Shown here: positions 45,063 to 54,356 of the stretch, piece by piece
Layout of the letters: each line of letters opens with the position of its first letter
How positions within the stretch are numbered: position 1 is the first letter of the stretch
From: Streptomyces sp. NRRL F-5126
GTDB taxonomy: Bacteria > Actinomycetota > Actinomycetes > Streptomycetales > Streptomycetaceae
Length of the DNA stretch: 64,000 nt
Direction: 5' to 3'
NCBI RefSeq assembly: GCF_000721265.1
Contig: NZ_JOFZ01000001.1
Location: 682,001 to 746,000, forward strand
Notes under the pieces: generated by a model
Told to the model about the DNA's origin: nothing
The model's input: only the letters and a program-made list of their open reading frames with translations
Database searches by the model: none
Program-made: the position numbers and the translations under genes

Positions 45063-45764
45063 CTATGCCCGACTGTGGATCAAGGACAGGACCTGTACCG
45101 GGTCTGTCAGGTCCTCAATGACGTGGTCAGCTCCCGCCTCGGTCAGAGCCTGGGCCGAGGTCGTGCCGGAGGTGACGGCGATGACCCGGGCCCCACCCTC
45201 CTGTCCGGTACGGACGTCTTGGAGGGAGTCACCGATGATGACGGTGTTCTCTCGCGTGAACGGGTGCCCGTATGTCGTTTCCGCTTTGTCCTGGGCAATG
45301 CTGACGAGGGCCGGGCGGTGCGAGTCGTCGGACGCGTAACCCCCGATGGCCGTGTCGACGAACCCGGCGAGGCCGAAGGCTGACAGCTTGATCTCGGCGC
45401 TCTCTCTCAGGTTCCCGGTCACGATCGTCGGAACGAGCTGCGGGTCCTTGTGCACAGCCTTGAGCGCTTCGACAGCCCCGGGCATCAGGCGCCCGTCGCG
45501 GAGCAACGCCTCCTGATGGCGAAGCAATTCGCCTGGGAGGCGATCAACCATCTGTCCCGCTAGGTGGTCGATCGACGATGTCGGCACGTCGTTGGCCGAG
45601 AGAAGTTCTCGCACGGCGAGGGGCATGGTGACGCCAGTCCCCCTGGCGGGAAGGGCCGTGGCGGCGCGACCGACCAGGGCGCGGAAGACCTCGCGATAGA
45701 CCAGGCGATCGGTTTCGCCGACGTAGAGCAGGGTCCGGTCGATGTCCCACAGGACGAGGATCAT
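45063..45764 (-). CDS. HAD-superfamily phosphatase
   Basis: A 233-residue HAD hydrolase. Motif I is ILVLWDIDRTLL, in which the second Asp is in position and the first nucleophile is Asp of WDID. Motif II is PTIVTGNL and motifs III/IV are the Lys in QDKAETTYG and VIIGDSLQDVRTG. The phosphoglycolate-phosphatase-like cap is in residues 15-90. The substrate is unknown. Its ATG overlaps the stop of the XRE/TPR regulator as ATGA (45761-45764), so they are coupled. This pair is commonly seen next to actinomycete lanthipeptide-type loci, which fits the genes that follow. Confidence 0.85.
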   Translation of the reverse strand: MILVLWDIDRTLLYVGETDRLVYREVFRALVGRAATALPARGTGVTMPLAVRELLSANDVPTSSIDHLAGQMVDRLPGELLRHQEALLRDGRLMPGAVEALKAVHKDPQLVPTIVTGNLRESAEIKLSAFGLAGFVDTAIGGYASDDSHRPALVSIAQDKAETTYGHPFTRENTVIIGDSLQDVRTGQEGGARVIAVTSGTTSAQALTEAGADHVIEDLTDPVQVLSLIHSRA

Positions 45765-47254
45765 GCCGACGCCCGCTCTCGCAGCAGACCTTCGCCGTGT
45801 TCGACGAAGGACCGCGTGGCGACCGTATCGCCAGACTGGCGGGCCTCGTGGAGCATCGAGTGAAGGTGCTCGTTCAGCCGGGCGGAGTGGACGCCGTTCA
45901 CCAACATCAGGACCTCTTCCCCGATCGCACACCCGGCGTCGGCGTCCCCCGCACGCATCTGGGCTGTGGCCGCGCGCGAGAGGAACTGCGCCCTCGTGCG
46001 GACTTCCTCCTGGCTCAGCACGCCTCGGGCCTGGGCGAAGGTGGAGGCGGCCTCAGCCAGCTTCCCCATCTCCAGGTAGGCGCTGCCACGTTGGCCCAGG
46101 ATCTCGCCCGGGTTGATCCAGTACAGCCAGTGAGGATCGTCCTCTCCAGCTCCACGGGCACACAGCGCCTCGGCTTCCTGGAGGGCCGCGAGCGCGTGCC
46201 GCTCCTCCCGCAACCGGGCATGGCCGCGCGCTTGCCGTGTCAAAAGCATGGCGTGCAAGGCCGGCGCGTCCTTGTCGGAGATCGCCTGCCGTGCGGTTCT
46301 CGCCGCGGTCACCGCGTCGCGCGGGTCGCCGACGGAGTAGCCGTGAATGGCCAGGAACGACAGTGCCCCGGCGCGGAGCCGCGAGTCTCCCGACGCGTGA
46401 GCAGCGCGAAGCGCGCCCAGGAGCAGCCGCTGCGCGGCATCGTGGTTGCCGCCGTCGAGCGCGTACCAACCGGCCTGCATGGCGGTATCGGCGGTCACCG
46501 CCGCGAGGCGGCGTCCGGTGCGGTCGTTGTACGTACCCGTCTTCATCAGCCCGAGCAGGACACGTAGCTGTTGCTTGGCGGTACCGGCCAGGGAGCCGCT
46601 GCCGCTCGCGGCGTCCATCTCTCTCAGCGCGTTCGTAGTGCTCTGCAGCGATTCGAGAAGTGGGACGGTCACTCGCGTTCCGTCGCCTGTCTCGGCGGCC
46701 AGCGCCTCCGTGGGCGCGACGGCCGACTGCAGTATGTATTGGGTGAGCACGGAACCGCTCAGGGCGGCCAGCACGCTGCGACGCTTCACGGGACCTCCGA
46801 CAGCAACTTCAAGTGAGGTCACCATACGATCCGCCGTCCACGGCATCGCCGGGTCCAGAGCCTCTGTGACCACCGTCTGCGGGCGTCCGGCGAGCGGTGT
46901 CAGAAGGAGAGGCCGGAGATCCGCCGGGACACCGAGGCCGGTGAGCAGATCGATGATGGCGTCTCGGCCACCCAGCTGCTTCCGCCCGTTCTCCAGACCG
47001 GAAATGTGCGATTGGGTGAAGCCCGTCAGGGCGCGCATCTGCATCTGAGACAAGCCCGATCGACGACGCAACAGCCGAAGAAGCGTCCCGAAGTCCCATT
47101 CGGCCAAGGCACGTTGGACGAGAGGGTCACGCCACGCCCTGTCCGGCACGTTCGGTGCCGCGTCGGAGCGCGAGCACGGCGCACACAGGGAGCCAGAGTT
47201 GTACTGACTCAGCGCGCTCCCGCACTTGGTGCAAGCGCGGTTGGGCATCTTCAT
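45761..47254 (-). CDS. XRE-family regulator with zinc ribbon and TPR-like domain
   Basis: A regulator of about 497 residues. It has an N-terminal zinc ribbon (RACTKCGSALS...LCAPCSRSD), an HTH (LLRRRSGLSQMQMRALTGFTQSHISGLENGRK region, residues 60-95) and a long helical TPR-like C-terminus (AAQRLLLGALRAAHASGD, RQARGHARLREERHALAAL, GSAYLEMGKLAEAASTFAQA). Such Streptomyces regulators may sense a peptide or small ligand through the repeats. ATG at 47254 follows GGGGGGTGCTGCC. It is divergent from the ATPase/DUF6415/methyltransferase genes and probably controls them. Confidence 0.85.
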   Translation of the reverse strand: MKMPNRACTKCGSALSQYNSGSLCAPCSRSDAAPNVPDRAWRDPLVQRALAEWDFGTLLRLLRRRSGLSQMQMRALTGFTQSHISGLENGRKQLGGRDAIIDLLTGLGVPADLRPLLLTPLAGRPQTVVTEALDPAMPWTADRMVTSLEVAVGGPVKRRSVLAALSGSVLTQYILQSAVAPTEALAAETGDGTRVTVPLLESLQSTTNALREMDAASGSGSLAGTAKQQLRVLLGLMKTGTYNDRTGRRLAAVTADTAMQAGWYALDGGNHDAAQRLLLGALRAAHASGDSRLRAGALSFLAIHGYSVGDPRDAVTAARTARQAISDKDAPALHAMLLTRQARGHARLREERHALAALQEAEALCARGAGEDDPHWLYWINPGEILGQRGSAYLEMGKLAEAASTFAQARGVLSQEEVRTRAQFLSRAATAQMRAGDADAGCAIGEEVLMLVNGVHSARLNEHLHSMLHEARQSGDTVATRSFVEHGEGLLRERASA

Positions 47255-47315
47255 GGCAGCACCCCCCGTACTCGGTGAGTTCATGACTTCACTGAGTCAC
47301 AGGCTATGCGGAGAT

Positions 47316-47337
47316 CGATATCTCTGCGGCGATATCG
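47316..47337. promoter_or_regulatory. CGATATC inverted repeat, candidate operator
   Basis: CGATATC (47316-47322) and GATATCG (47331-47337) form a perfect inverted repeat with an 8-bp spacer, in the divergent region before the XRE/TPR regulator (ATG at 47254) and the ATPase gene. Confidence 0.55.
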
Positions 47338-47436
47338 CGGCGGCGATGCCCACCCGTCGGCGACGGCCCCAGACTCATCTCACTACCGCAGCGCAGCCCG
47401 TAGGCGGGCCGCCTGTCCTGACGTTCGCCGACCGGA

Positions 47437-47958
47437 ATGGGGAGTGTGGGAACCGTGGCAGATCACGTCTCCGCCTTCGTCCGCACGCCCAGCAGACCGT
47501 CGCAGGATCGGAGGAGCGGGCCGGAGGTGCCGGCGGCTGAAACAGGCTCCGCATCGGACTTCGTCTCCCGGCCCACGCACGTCCGCGGCTTCGATGCGGC
47601 GTTCGCGGCGGAGGAAGCCCACGTCAGCCAGGCGAGACACCTCACCAGCGCTCACCTGCGGCAGTGGCGCGTGTCCGACCAGTTGGCCCAGGACATCGTG
47701 CTCGCCGTCTCGGAACTCGTCACCAATGCCGTCTCCTACGGCTGCGGTCAGGTGGGCCTGAAGGTGTGGTGCACCGGCGACGAGCTGATCGTCGAGGTCG
47801 CGGACGGAAATCCGGCGATGCTGGCTGAACTGCGCTGCCCGGCCGAGGACGACGTCTCGGGTCGAGGGCTTTTCCTGGTCGCCGCGCTCGCCACGCGCTG
47901 GGGCGTCAGTGACGGCGGGGCAACCACGTGGTGCCTCTTCACCACCGGGAGCCGCTGA
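47437..47958 (+). CDS. RsbW/anti-sigma-type ATP-binding protein
   Basis: A 173-residue HATPase_c protein. The N box is LAVSELVTNAVSYG, the G1-like motif is VEVADGNPAMLAEL and the G2 motif is VSGRGLFLVAALATRWGV. Streptomyces has many such small serine-kinase-like proteins; their targets are usually unknown. The first 40 residues are not conserved-looking. The start is uncertain: ATG 47437, GTG 47446 or GTG 47455 (after GGGAACC). The stop overlaps the next start (TGATG), so it is coupled to the DUF6415 gene. Confidence 0.8.
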   Translation: MGSVGTVADHVSAFVRTPSRPSQDRRSGPEVPAAETGSASDFVSRPTHVRGFDAAFAAEEAHVSQARHLTSAHLRQWRVSDQLAQDIVLAVSELVTNAVSYGCGQVGLKVWCTGDELIVEVADGNPAMLAELRCPAEDDVSGRGLFLVAALATRWGVSDGGATTWCLFTTGSR

Positions 47959-48380
47959 TGTGTCCGCCGGGCTTCACGGAGCGTCGTCCGCGGTGTCGGC
48001 CGATCGCGCCGTGGTCGCCGCCCCTTGACGCGGAGGGTCTCGCCCGAGTCGCCGGACAACTGCGCAGCACACGGTCTCTGGAGGCGATCCTCGACGATGC
48101 CGGAGATGTTCTCGGCGATCAGGCTCCGCCCGAGACCGAGTTCGGGGACCTGGCCGAGCGTCTCCGCAAGGGGCTGACCCACCTGGTGGACATCGCGGTG
48201 GCGGCGAAGGAGCGCGACGCACAGGTGGCGTGCCTCGTTCAGCGCGGTCTCATGCTGCGCGCAGCCGCAATACCCGGAGACAGTCGACAGGCCCTCGCCT
48301 ACTTGCGGCGGATGGCCGACCTCACCAGCACACTTCTCGAACGACTGGCTGATACACGGACCGTGAGGAGCGTCGCGTGA
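47958..48380 (+). CDS. DUF6415-type natural-product-associated protein
   Basis: A 140-residue helical protein: ARVAGQLRSTRSLEAILDDAGDVLGD, LAERLRKGLTHLVDIAVAAKERDAQVA and ALAYLRRMADLTSTLLERL. I recognise the pattern as the DUF6415 family that recurs beside peptide natural-product genes; its function is unknown. ATG at 47958 shares a base with the ATPase stop, and its own stop TGA is adjacent to the next in-frame GTG of the methyltransferase region, so the three form one operon. Confidence 0.68.
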   Translation: MCPPGFTERRPRCRPIAPWSPPLDAEGLARVAGQLRSTRSLEAILDDAGDVLGDQAPPETEFGDLAERLRKGLTHLVDIAVAAKERDAQVACLVQRGLMLRAAAIPGDSRQALAYLRRMADLTSTLLERLADTRTVRSVA

Positions 48381-48466
48381 TCTCTTCCGGTTCGCTCCGT
48401 GCCCGCGACCGAGCACGAGAGCCAATCGCCTCCGTCTCCTCCGACACGCTCAACCGAAGGAAGTTC

Positions 48467-49702
48467 ATGACCAACACGACCATCGATCCGGACGAGGCGA
48501 CCCGTCTGCGCAACAACGTGGTGGACGAGCTGTGCGCGGACGGCACGGTCTCTTCTCCCGAGATCGAAGCGGTGCTGCGCAAGGTGCCTCGCCACGAGTT
48601 CGCACCTGGCACCTCCCTGGAGAAGGCGTACGACACGTACGCCGCCGTGATCACCAAGACGGATGAGCACGGCGTGCAGCTCAGTTCCGTCTCGGCCCCG
48701 CAGGTCCAGGCCATGATGCTGGAGCAGGCCCGTGTACGGCCCGGCATGCGGGTACTGGAGATCGGCTCGGGCGGGCTGAACGCGGCCTATCTCGCCGAAC
48801 TCGTCGGCGAGGGCGGCGAGGTCGTGACCGTCGACATCGACCCTGCTGTCACCGAACGCGCTCGCCGGCTCCTGGATCAGCACGGCTACGAAAGGGTCCG
48901 TGTGGTCACCGCCGACGCGGCCGAGCCCGTCCCGGACCTCGGCCAGGTTGATGTCGTCATGGTGACCGCGGGGGCCTGGGACGTCTCCCCCGCCTGGACC
49001 TCGCAGCTCAAGCAGGGCGGCCGGCTCGTTGTGCCGCTGCGGATGCGGGGCCTGACCCGCTCGGTCGCCTTCACCCAGGTCACGGGTGAGCACGGCCCCC
49101 ACCTGGAAAGTGAGTCGGCGCGGATCTGCGGCTTCGTCCCCATGCAGGGTTCGACCGCTCATCGAGAAGAACTCCTGCTGGTCAACGGCACACCGGAGAT
49201 CGGGCTGCGCTTCGACGACGGTCTGCCCGCGGACCCGCACCGGCTGGACAACGCCGTCACGACGCCGCGCCACGAGCTGTGGACCGGGGTCACCATCGGC
49301 CTTTCCGAACTACTCGACACCCTCCAGATGACCATGGCGATCACCCTGCCGGGATTCTGCACGATGACGGTCGACGAGGATCTGGACACGGGCCTCGTCA
49401 CCCCGGCGAACAAGCGGTTCACCCTCGCCGCCGTCGAGGACGACACCTTCGCCTACCTCGTCACCCGACGCACCGAGGACAACAAGCACGTCGAATACGG
49501 CGTCCACGCCCTCGGACCGCATGCGCAGCCCTTCGCCGACAAGGTCGCGGACGTGCTGCGCGACTGGGAAACCAACCGGCGCGGCGGCCCCGGCCCGGTC
49601 ATCCGGGTCCATCCGGCCGGCACCTCCGACGACCAGATCCCGGCCGAACGGGTCATCGACAAGGTGCACAGCCGGATCTCACTCTCCTGGCCCTCGGCGT
49701 AG
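48467..49702 (+). CDS. FxLD-system methyltransferase (isoaspartyl O-methyltransferase type)
   Basis: A 411-residue protein. The N-terminal 220 residues are a PCMT-like SAM domain: VPRHEFAPGTSLEKAYDTYAAV, SSVSAPQVQAMMLEQARVRPG, motif I VLEIGSGGLNAAYLAE and VVTVDIDPAVTERAR. The C-terminal half is specific to the FxLD lanthipeptide system. In related lanthipeptide systems such enzymes methylate an Asp of the modified peptide, leading to succinimide or isoaspartate. ATG at 48467 follows AAGGAAGTTC; a GTG at 48377 also lies in frame. It is 52 bp upstream of the precursor gene. Confidence 0.88.
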   Translation: MTNTTIDPDEATRLRNNVVDELCADGTVSSPEIEAVLRKVPRHEFAPGTSLEKAYDTYAAVITKTDEHGVQLSSVSAPQVQAMMLEQARVRPGMRVLEIGSGGLNAAYLAELVGEGGEVVTVDIDPAVTERARRLLDQHGYERVRVVTADAAEPVPDLGQVDVVMVTAGAWDVSPAWTSQLKQGGRLVVPLRMRGLTRSVAFTQVTGEHGPHLESESARICGFVPMQGSTAHREELLLVNGTPEIGLRFDDGLPADPHRLDNAVTTPRHELWTGVTIGLSELLDTLQMTMAITLPGFCTMTVDEDLDTGLVTPANKRFTLAAVEDDTFAYLVTRRTEDNKHVEYGVHALGPHAQPFADKVADVLRDWETNRRGGPGPVIRVHPAGTSDDQIPAERVIDKVHSRISLSWPSA

Positions 49703-49754
49703 CGCAGGGAGCCAGGCGGTTCCACATCACCGAAACAGAAGGAAGGGCACCACC

Positions 49755-49946
49755 ATGACGAGCACCACGCTGGCCCCGCCCACCCCGCCGGCAGACCTGG
49801 ACGACGACTTCGCGCCGCTGGACGTGAAGATCGTCATCGCCGAGCACGCGTACGGGAAGCTCATGTGCAGCACCGGCGACGGCTGCGGCTCCACGTGCGC
49901 GACGGGCTCCTCCGCCTGCAACTCCTTCGTGGAGGACCCGGCCTGA
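49755..49946 (+). CDS. FxLD-family lanthipeptide precursor
   Basis: A 63-residue precursor. The leader contains the family box DDDFAPLDVKIVI (the FxLD-like element recognised by LanB). The core after about residue 32 is rich in Ser/Thr/Cys/Gly: KLMCSTGDGCGSTCATG, then SSACNSFVEDPA. Four Cys (about 38, 44, 48, 54) and several Ser/Thr allow up to four (methyl)lanthionine rings. Asp residues at GDG and EDP are possible methyltransferase targets. The ribosome site GGAAGGGCACCACC precedes ATG 49755. The leader cleavage site is not obvious. Confidence 0.9.
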   Translation: MTSTTLAPPTPPADLDDDFAPLDVKIVIAEHAYGKLMCSTGDGCGSTCATGSSACNSFVEDPA

Positions 49947-50037
49947 TCCAGGCCACTCCGTTGCCGGTGGGCCAGGCGTAGCGATGCGCCCGGCCCACCG
50001 GCCCCACCCTCCCGCGCGTTGCATGAAGGAAGGACTC

Positions 50038-53000
50038 ATGGCTCCCCGAGCAGTCGCCAACTACCGGTGGCAGGGCTTCGCGATGCTGCGCGCGACCACC
50101 AGTCCCGCGCCGGCCGACGTACCCCGCACCCTCGACCTGGACGACGCGACCGTCACGCGTGGGTGGCTGAAGCATGTCTGGCAGCGCGCAGAGGTTCGCA
50201 GCGCGCTGGAACTTGCCACCCCGGCCCTTACCGCTGCCATCGAGGCCGTGAGCGAGGGCAGGCAGAGCGATCCACGGCACGTCCTCCGTACGGCGTTGTC
50301 CACAGCCTCATACCTCCTACGGTGGCAGCACCGTCCCACGCCGCTCGGCCTGTTCGCCGGCACCGCTCCCCTGACGGTCGGCTCCCGCCCCGAGGTGCGA
50401 TGGAGGAACAAGCACCGTGTGGCAATCCGGCCCGACGCGGAATGGATCACCGACATCATCGCGCGCCTCCAGCGCAGCCCCCAACTGCTCAGGCGGTTAC
50501 CGCTGGTCGCCAACAACGCCGCCCACACGCGTGGTGATCGACTGGTGGCACCGGGCCCGCCCGCGGACGGCTACGCCAGGCTGCTGGCCCCCGCCGAGGT
50601 GTCCGTCCGTCTCACTCGCCCGGTGGCGACCGCCATGCAGACTGCCCGCAGCCCCATCACCTACCGCGACCTCCGTGCCCGCCTGCGCGCCGATTTTCCG
50701 CAGGCCACCGACGAGAAGATCGATGCCCTCCTCGACAGCCTGATCGAACAGCAACTTCTCATCACCAGCCTGTGGGCCCCTATGACCACCGTGGACGCCT
50801 TGCAGCACCTATGTCGCGAGCTGGACAAGCGCAAGGCAGACACCGTGCCGGAAGTACGGGCTCTGGTCCTGGCGCTGAACGCGGTGCGGGAGGAGATCTC
50901 CGCGCAGCGGCCCGAACTCTCCGGCGCCGGCGTGAGAGCCGTCTCGGCGAGGATGCGCGATCTCTCCCCCGTCACTTCGACGCCTCTGCTCGTCGATACC
51001 GCCATCGACGCCGAGGTGCAGCTTCCGCAGGCGGTGGTCTCGGAGGTGCAAGCTGCCGTATCGCGCCTCTACCGGACCACACCGCAGCCCTACGGCTACC
51101 AGCACTGGCGCGAATACCACCGCCGTTTCCGTGCCCGGTACGGAGTTGGCGCCGTGGTACCCGTGATGAGCCTGGTGGCCGACAGCGGCCTCGGACTACC
51201 GGCCGGGTACATCGGCTCCGAACGCGGCCTCGCGCCGAAGCCGCTCACCGACCGGGACGAAGTGCTCCTCGCCATGGTGCAGCAGGTCCTCATGGACGGC
51301 CGGGACGAGCTCCGGCTCACCGATGCGATGGTCGACGCACTGGAGAAGGCTGCCGGGGGTGACGAGCGACTGTTCGTGCCGCGGGTGGAAGTCGCCTTCG
51401 AAGTCCACGCGCCCAGCTCCGCGGCGCTCGCGGGCGGTGACTTCGACGTACTGCTGACCTCCGTCCCACGACCGGGCAGCAGCATGGCCGGCCGGTTCGC
51501 CCACATTCTGCCTCCGGCCCAGCAGGACGCACTGGCCGCCACCTACCACGGCAGCCCGGGCGCGCTCGCCACTCAGCTCGTCTTCCCTCCGCGCCGCCGC
51601 CGCAACGAGAACGTCACCCGCACCCCACGCGTGCTGCCGCACGTCATCGAGCTGTCCGGCCACCACACGACCGACGAGACGACGATCCCTCTCGCGGACG
51701 TTGCCGTCACCGCCGACGCGCGCACCTTCCACCTCGTACGGCTCTCCACCGGTGACCGCATCGACGTACGAGTCCTGCACGCACTCGAAGCCGGCACCCA
51801 GACACCGCCGCTCGCGCGCTTCCTCGCCGAGGTCGCCACCGCGCGGTACGCCGCCTACAAACCCTTCGACTTCGGCGCCGCCGCCCGGCTGCCCTTCCTG
51901 CCCAGGGTGCGCTACCGGCGCACCATCCTCGCCCAGGCCCGCTGGCTGCTGACCGCCGAAGACCTGCCCGGCCGGACGGCCTCAACGGCGCAGTGGGACA
52001 AAGCCTTCGACGCCTGGCGAGATCGCCTCCGCGTACCGGATCGTGTCGCCATGCTGGAGTACGACCAGCGCCTTCCACTGGACATGACCCATCCCGTCCA
52101 CCGCCGCCTGCTGCGCTCCGCTCTGGACAACCTTCGACGCCTGGACCTGCGCGAAGTCCCCGCCAATGACGCCCACGGCTGGATCGGTCGTGCGCACGAG
52201 GTATGGCTCTCCCTCGGGCTCACTCAGCCTGAACACACTGGCGCTCCCGAACCTGAGAACACCAAGGAGCCCCAGCAGCAGCACCACAGTCAGGCAGCAA
52301 CGGAGTCGAGTGCCCAGAGGGTCGGGGACTTCTTCCACGCCCAGCTCCATGCCCATCCGGGACGGTACGACGAGATCCTGAGCGGGCACCTGCCTCGCCT
52401 TCTCGCCGCATTCGGCGACGCCCCGCCGACCTGGTGGTTCACCCGCTATCGGGAAATGGCGCGACCCGACGCCGATCAGCACCTCGATCTCACACTGCAA
52501 CTACCGCAGGGCGCGTACGGCGCCGCGGCCAAGCACGCTCGCGAGTGGGCGGAGGCACTTCGCAATCTCGGGCTGTCATCGGGAATCGCCCTGACGGCAT
52601 ACCACCCACAGACCGGACGCTACGGCCACGGGGCCGCCATGGACGCCGCGCACCAGGTGTTCGCGACGGACTCTGCCGCCGCCCTCGCGCAGATCCGGCT
52701 CGCCGAGCGCGCCGACGCCTACTCTCCACAGGCCATCGCCGCGGCGAGTGCACTGGACCTGGTCACGCAGCTCGCGCCGGACGCCGCCGAAGCCGAGGAG
52801 TGGCTAGTGCGCAACCTTCCACAGGGCAGTGGAAAGCTCGACCGAGCCCTGCGCAGCCAAATGCTCGAACTCGCCGCAGCTGACGGGAGATCCGCTCTCG
52901 TAGCCCTGCCCGGAGGCCCTCAGGTCGCCGACGCATGGCGGTCCCGCGCCAGCGCGCTGAACGTCTACCGGCACGCCCTGGGCCGCGAGCGCGATCCACT

Positions 53001-53127
53001 CACCGTCGCCCGATCCCTGGTTCACCAGCATCACGTCCGGGCTCTCGGCGTCAGCCCGAGCGCCGAGGCCACGACACTACGCCTCGTACGCAACGCCGCC
53101 CTCCAGCACCGGCGGACAAGCCAATGA
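50038..53127 (+). CDS. lanB: Lantibiotic dehydratase LanB (full length)
   Basis: A 1029-residue class I dehydratase that glutamylates Ser/Thr of the precursor using glutamyl-tRNA and then eliminates glutamate. The N-terminal and central Lant_dehydr_N blocks include YLLRWQHRPTPLGLFAGTA, YGYQHWREYHRRFRARYG and VHPV-like MTHPVHRRLL. The C-terminal SpaB_C elimination domain starts near residue 760 (VGDFFHAQLHAHPGRYDEI, WWFTRYREMARPDADQHL, FATDSAAALAQIR). ATG at 50038 is preceded by GAAGGAAGGACTC. It overlaps lanC as ATGA. Confidence 0.93.
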   Translation: MAPRAVANYRWQGFAMLRATTSPAPADVPRTLDLDDATVTRGWLKHVWQRAEVRSALELATPALTAAIEAVSEGRQSDPRHVLRTALSTASYLLRWQHRPTPLGLFAGTAPLTVGSRPEVRWRNKHRVAIRPDAEWITDIIARLQRSPQLLRRLPLVANNAAHTRGDRLVAPGPPADGYARLLAPAEVSVRLTRPVATAMQTARSPITYRDLRARLRADFPQATDEKIDALLDSLIEQQLLITSLWAPMTTVDALQHLCRELDKRKADTVPEVRALVLALNAVREEISAQRPELSGAGVRAVSARMRDLSPVTSTPLLVDTAIDAEVQLPQAVVSEVQAAVSRLYRTTPQPYGYQHWREYHRRFRARYGVGAVVPVMSLVADSGLGLPAGYIGSERGLAPKPLTDRDEVLLAMVQQVLMDGRDELRLTDAMVDALEKAAGGDERLFVPRVEVAFEVHAPSSAALAGGDFDVLLTSVPRPGSSMAGRFAHILPPAQQDALAATYHGSPGALATQLVFPPRRRRNENVTRTPRVLPHVIELSGHHTTDETTIPLADVAVTADARTFHLVRLSTGDRIDVRVLHALEAGTQTPPLARFLAEVATARYAAYKPFDFGAAARLPFLPRVRYRRTILAQARWLLTAEDLPGRTASTAQWDKAFDAWRDRLRVPDRVAMLEYDQRLPLDMTHPVHRRLLRSALDNLRRLDLREVPANDAHGWIGRAHEVWLSLGLTQPEHTGAPEPENTKEPQQQHHSQAATESSAQRVGDFFHAQLHAHPGRYDEILSGHLPRLLAAFGDAPPTWWFTRYREMARPDADQHLDLTLQLPQGAYGAAAKHAREWAEALRNLGLSSGIALTAYHPQTGRYGHGAAMDAAHQVFATDSAAALAQIRLAERADAYSPQAIAAASALDLVTQLAPDAAEAEEWLVRNLPQGSGKLDRALRSQMLELAAADGRSALVALPGGPQVADAWRSRASALNVYRHALGRERDPLTVARSLVHQHHVRALGVSPSAEATTLRLVRNAALQHRRTSQ

Positions 53128-54356
53128 CCGCCCCGAACACCACGGCCGCCTCGCTGCTGGACCAGTACACCGACCGGCTGGCAGACCCACCTGCCCCGTC
53201 ACCGGACGAACCGTGGGCAATGCAGTCTCTCGCCGAAGGCGCCGCCGGGATCAGCCTCCTGCACATCGAGATGGCCGCCCGGTACGGCCGCCCTTGGCAC
53301 CCCGCCCACCGGTGGATCACCGCCGCTGCCGCCGACCCTGTCAGTGCAGCCGACATCGCCGGCCTCTTCCTCGCAGCTCCGGCCATCGGCTTCGTCCTCG
53401 CCACGGTTCCGCCCGCCTATCAGCACCTGTACGCCCCGGCACACAGAACTCTCCACCAGCACATCACCGCACTCGCCCACCGCCGCGTGGAAGCGGCGCT
53501 CACGCGCATCGGCAATCACGACCTGCCCACGTTCGCGGAGTACGACCTCTTCTACGGCCTCACCGGCTTCGGGGCCTACCTCCTGCGCACCGACCCCGGG
53601 GGCACCGCGCTGGGACGCGTCCTCGGGTATCTCGTCGCCCTGACCCGCCCGCTCACGCCTGGAAAGCGCGGCCTCCCCGGCTGGTGGGTTCGCCACGACC
53701 CGGCGCGCGGTGAGTCATCCCTCTTCCCCGGTGGACACGCCAACTTCGGCGCGGCGCACGGCATCACGGGCCCGCTGCTCCTCCTGGCCCAAGCGCTGCG
53801 CCGTGACATCACCGTCGAAGGCCACCGGGAAGCCATGCTGGCCATCTGCGAACACCTCGACGCCTGGTGCCAGCATGCTCCCTCCGGCCCGTGGTGGCCC
53901 GAGCACGTCTCGCGCCGCGACCTCGAACGCGGACGCCCTCACCACGACGCCCCCGCACGACCGAGCTGGTGCTACGGCACGACGGGCATCGCGCGAGCCG
54001 GGCAACTCGCAGGGATTGCCTTACACGCACCCGACCTCCAGGCGTTCTACGAGGACGCCCTGTACCGGGCACTGACCGACCCTGCACAGCTCTCGCACGT
54101 TACTGACGCCGGGCTGTGCCACGGCTGGGCCGGCATCTACCAGACCGCTTACCGTGCCGCCGCCGACGCTCGCGACCCCCGACTTCAGACACTGCCGAAT
54201 CTCCTCGGCGAGACGCTCGCCGGAGCCGCCCGACCCGGTGGCCCCGCCCCGAGTGGGCTGATCAACGGCGAAGCCGGAACCGCACTCGCCCTCACCACCT
54301 ACGCCTCGCAGCAGGCGCCGACCACCGGATGGGACGCATGTCTCTTGATCAACTGA
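53124..54356 (+). CDS. lanC: Lanthionine cyclase LanC
   Basis: A 410-residue alpha-toroid cyclase adding Cys thiols to dehydro residues of the modified precursor. Zinc ligands are Cys in SWCYGTTGIA and Cys-His in GLCHGWAGIY. Other family repeats are GLTGFGAYLL, NFGAAHGITGPLLLL and LINGEAGTALAL. The N-terminal 50 residues are variable. The ATG overlaps the lanB stop (ATGA at 53124-53127). Confidence 0.93.
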   Translation: MTAPNTTAASLLDQYTDRLADPPAPSPDEPWAMQSLAEGAAGISLLHIEMAARYGRPWHPAHRWITAAAADPVSAADIAGLFLAAPAIGFVLATVPPAYQHLYAPAHRTLHQHITALAHRRVEAALTRIGNHDLPTFAEYDLFYGLTGFGAYLLRTDPGGTALGRVLGYLVALTRPLTPGKRGLPGWWVRHDPARGESSLFPGGHANFGAAHGITGPLLLLAQALRRDITVEGHREAMLAICEHLDAWCQHAPSGPWWPEHVSRRDLERGRPHHDAPARPSWCYGTTGIARAGQLAGIALHAPDLQAFYEDALYRALTDPAQLSHVTDAGLCHGWAGIYQTAYRAAADARDPRLQTLPNLLGETLAGAARPGGPAPSGLINGEAGTALALTTYASQQAPTTGWDACLLIN

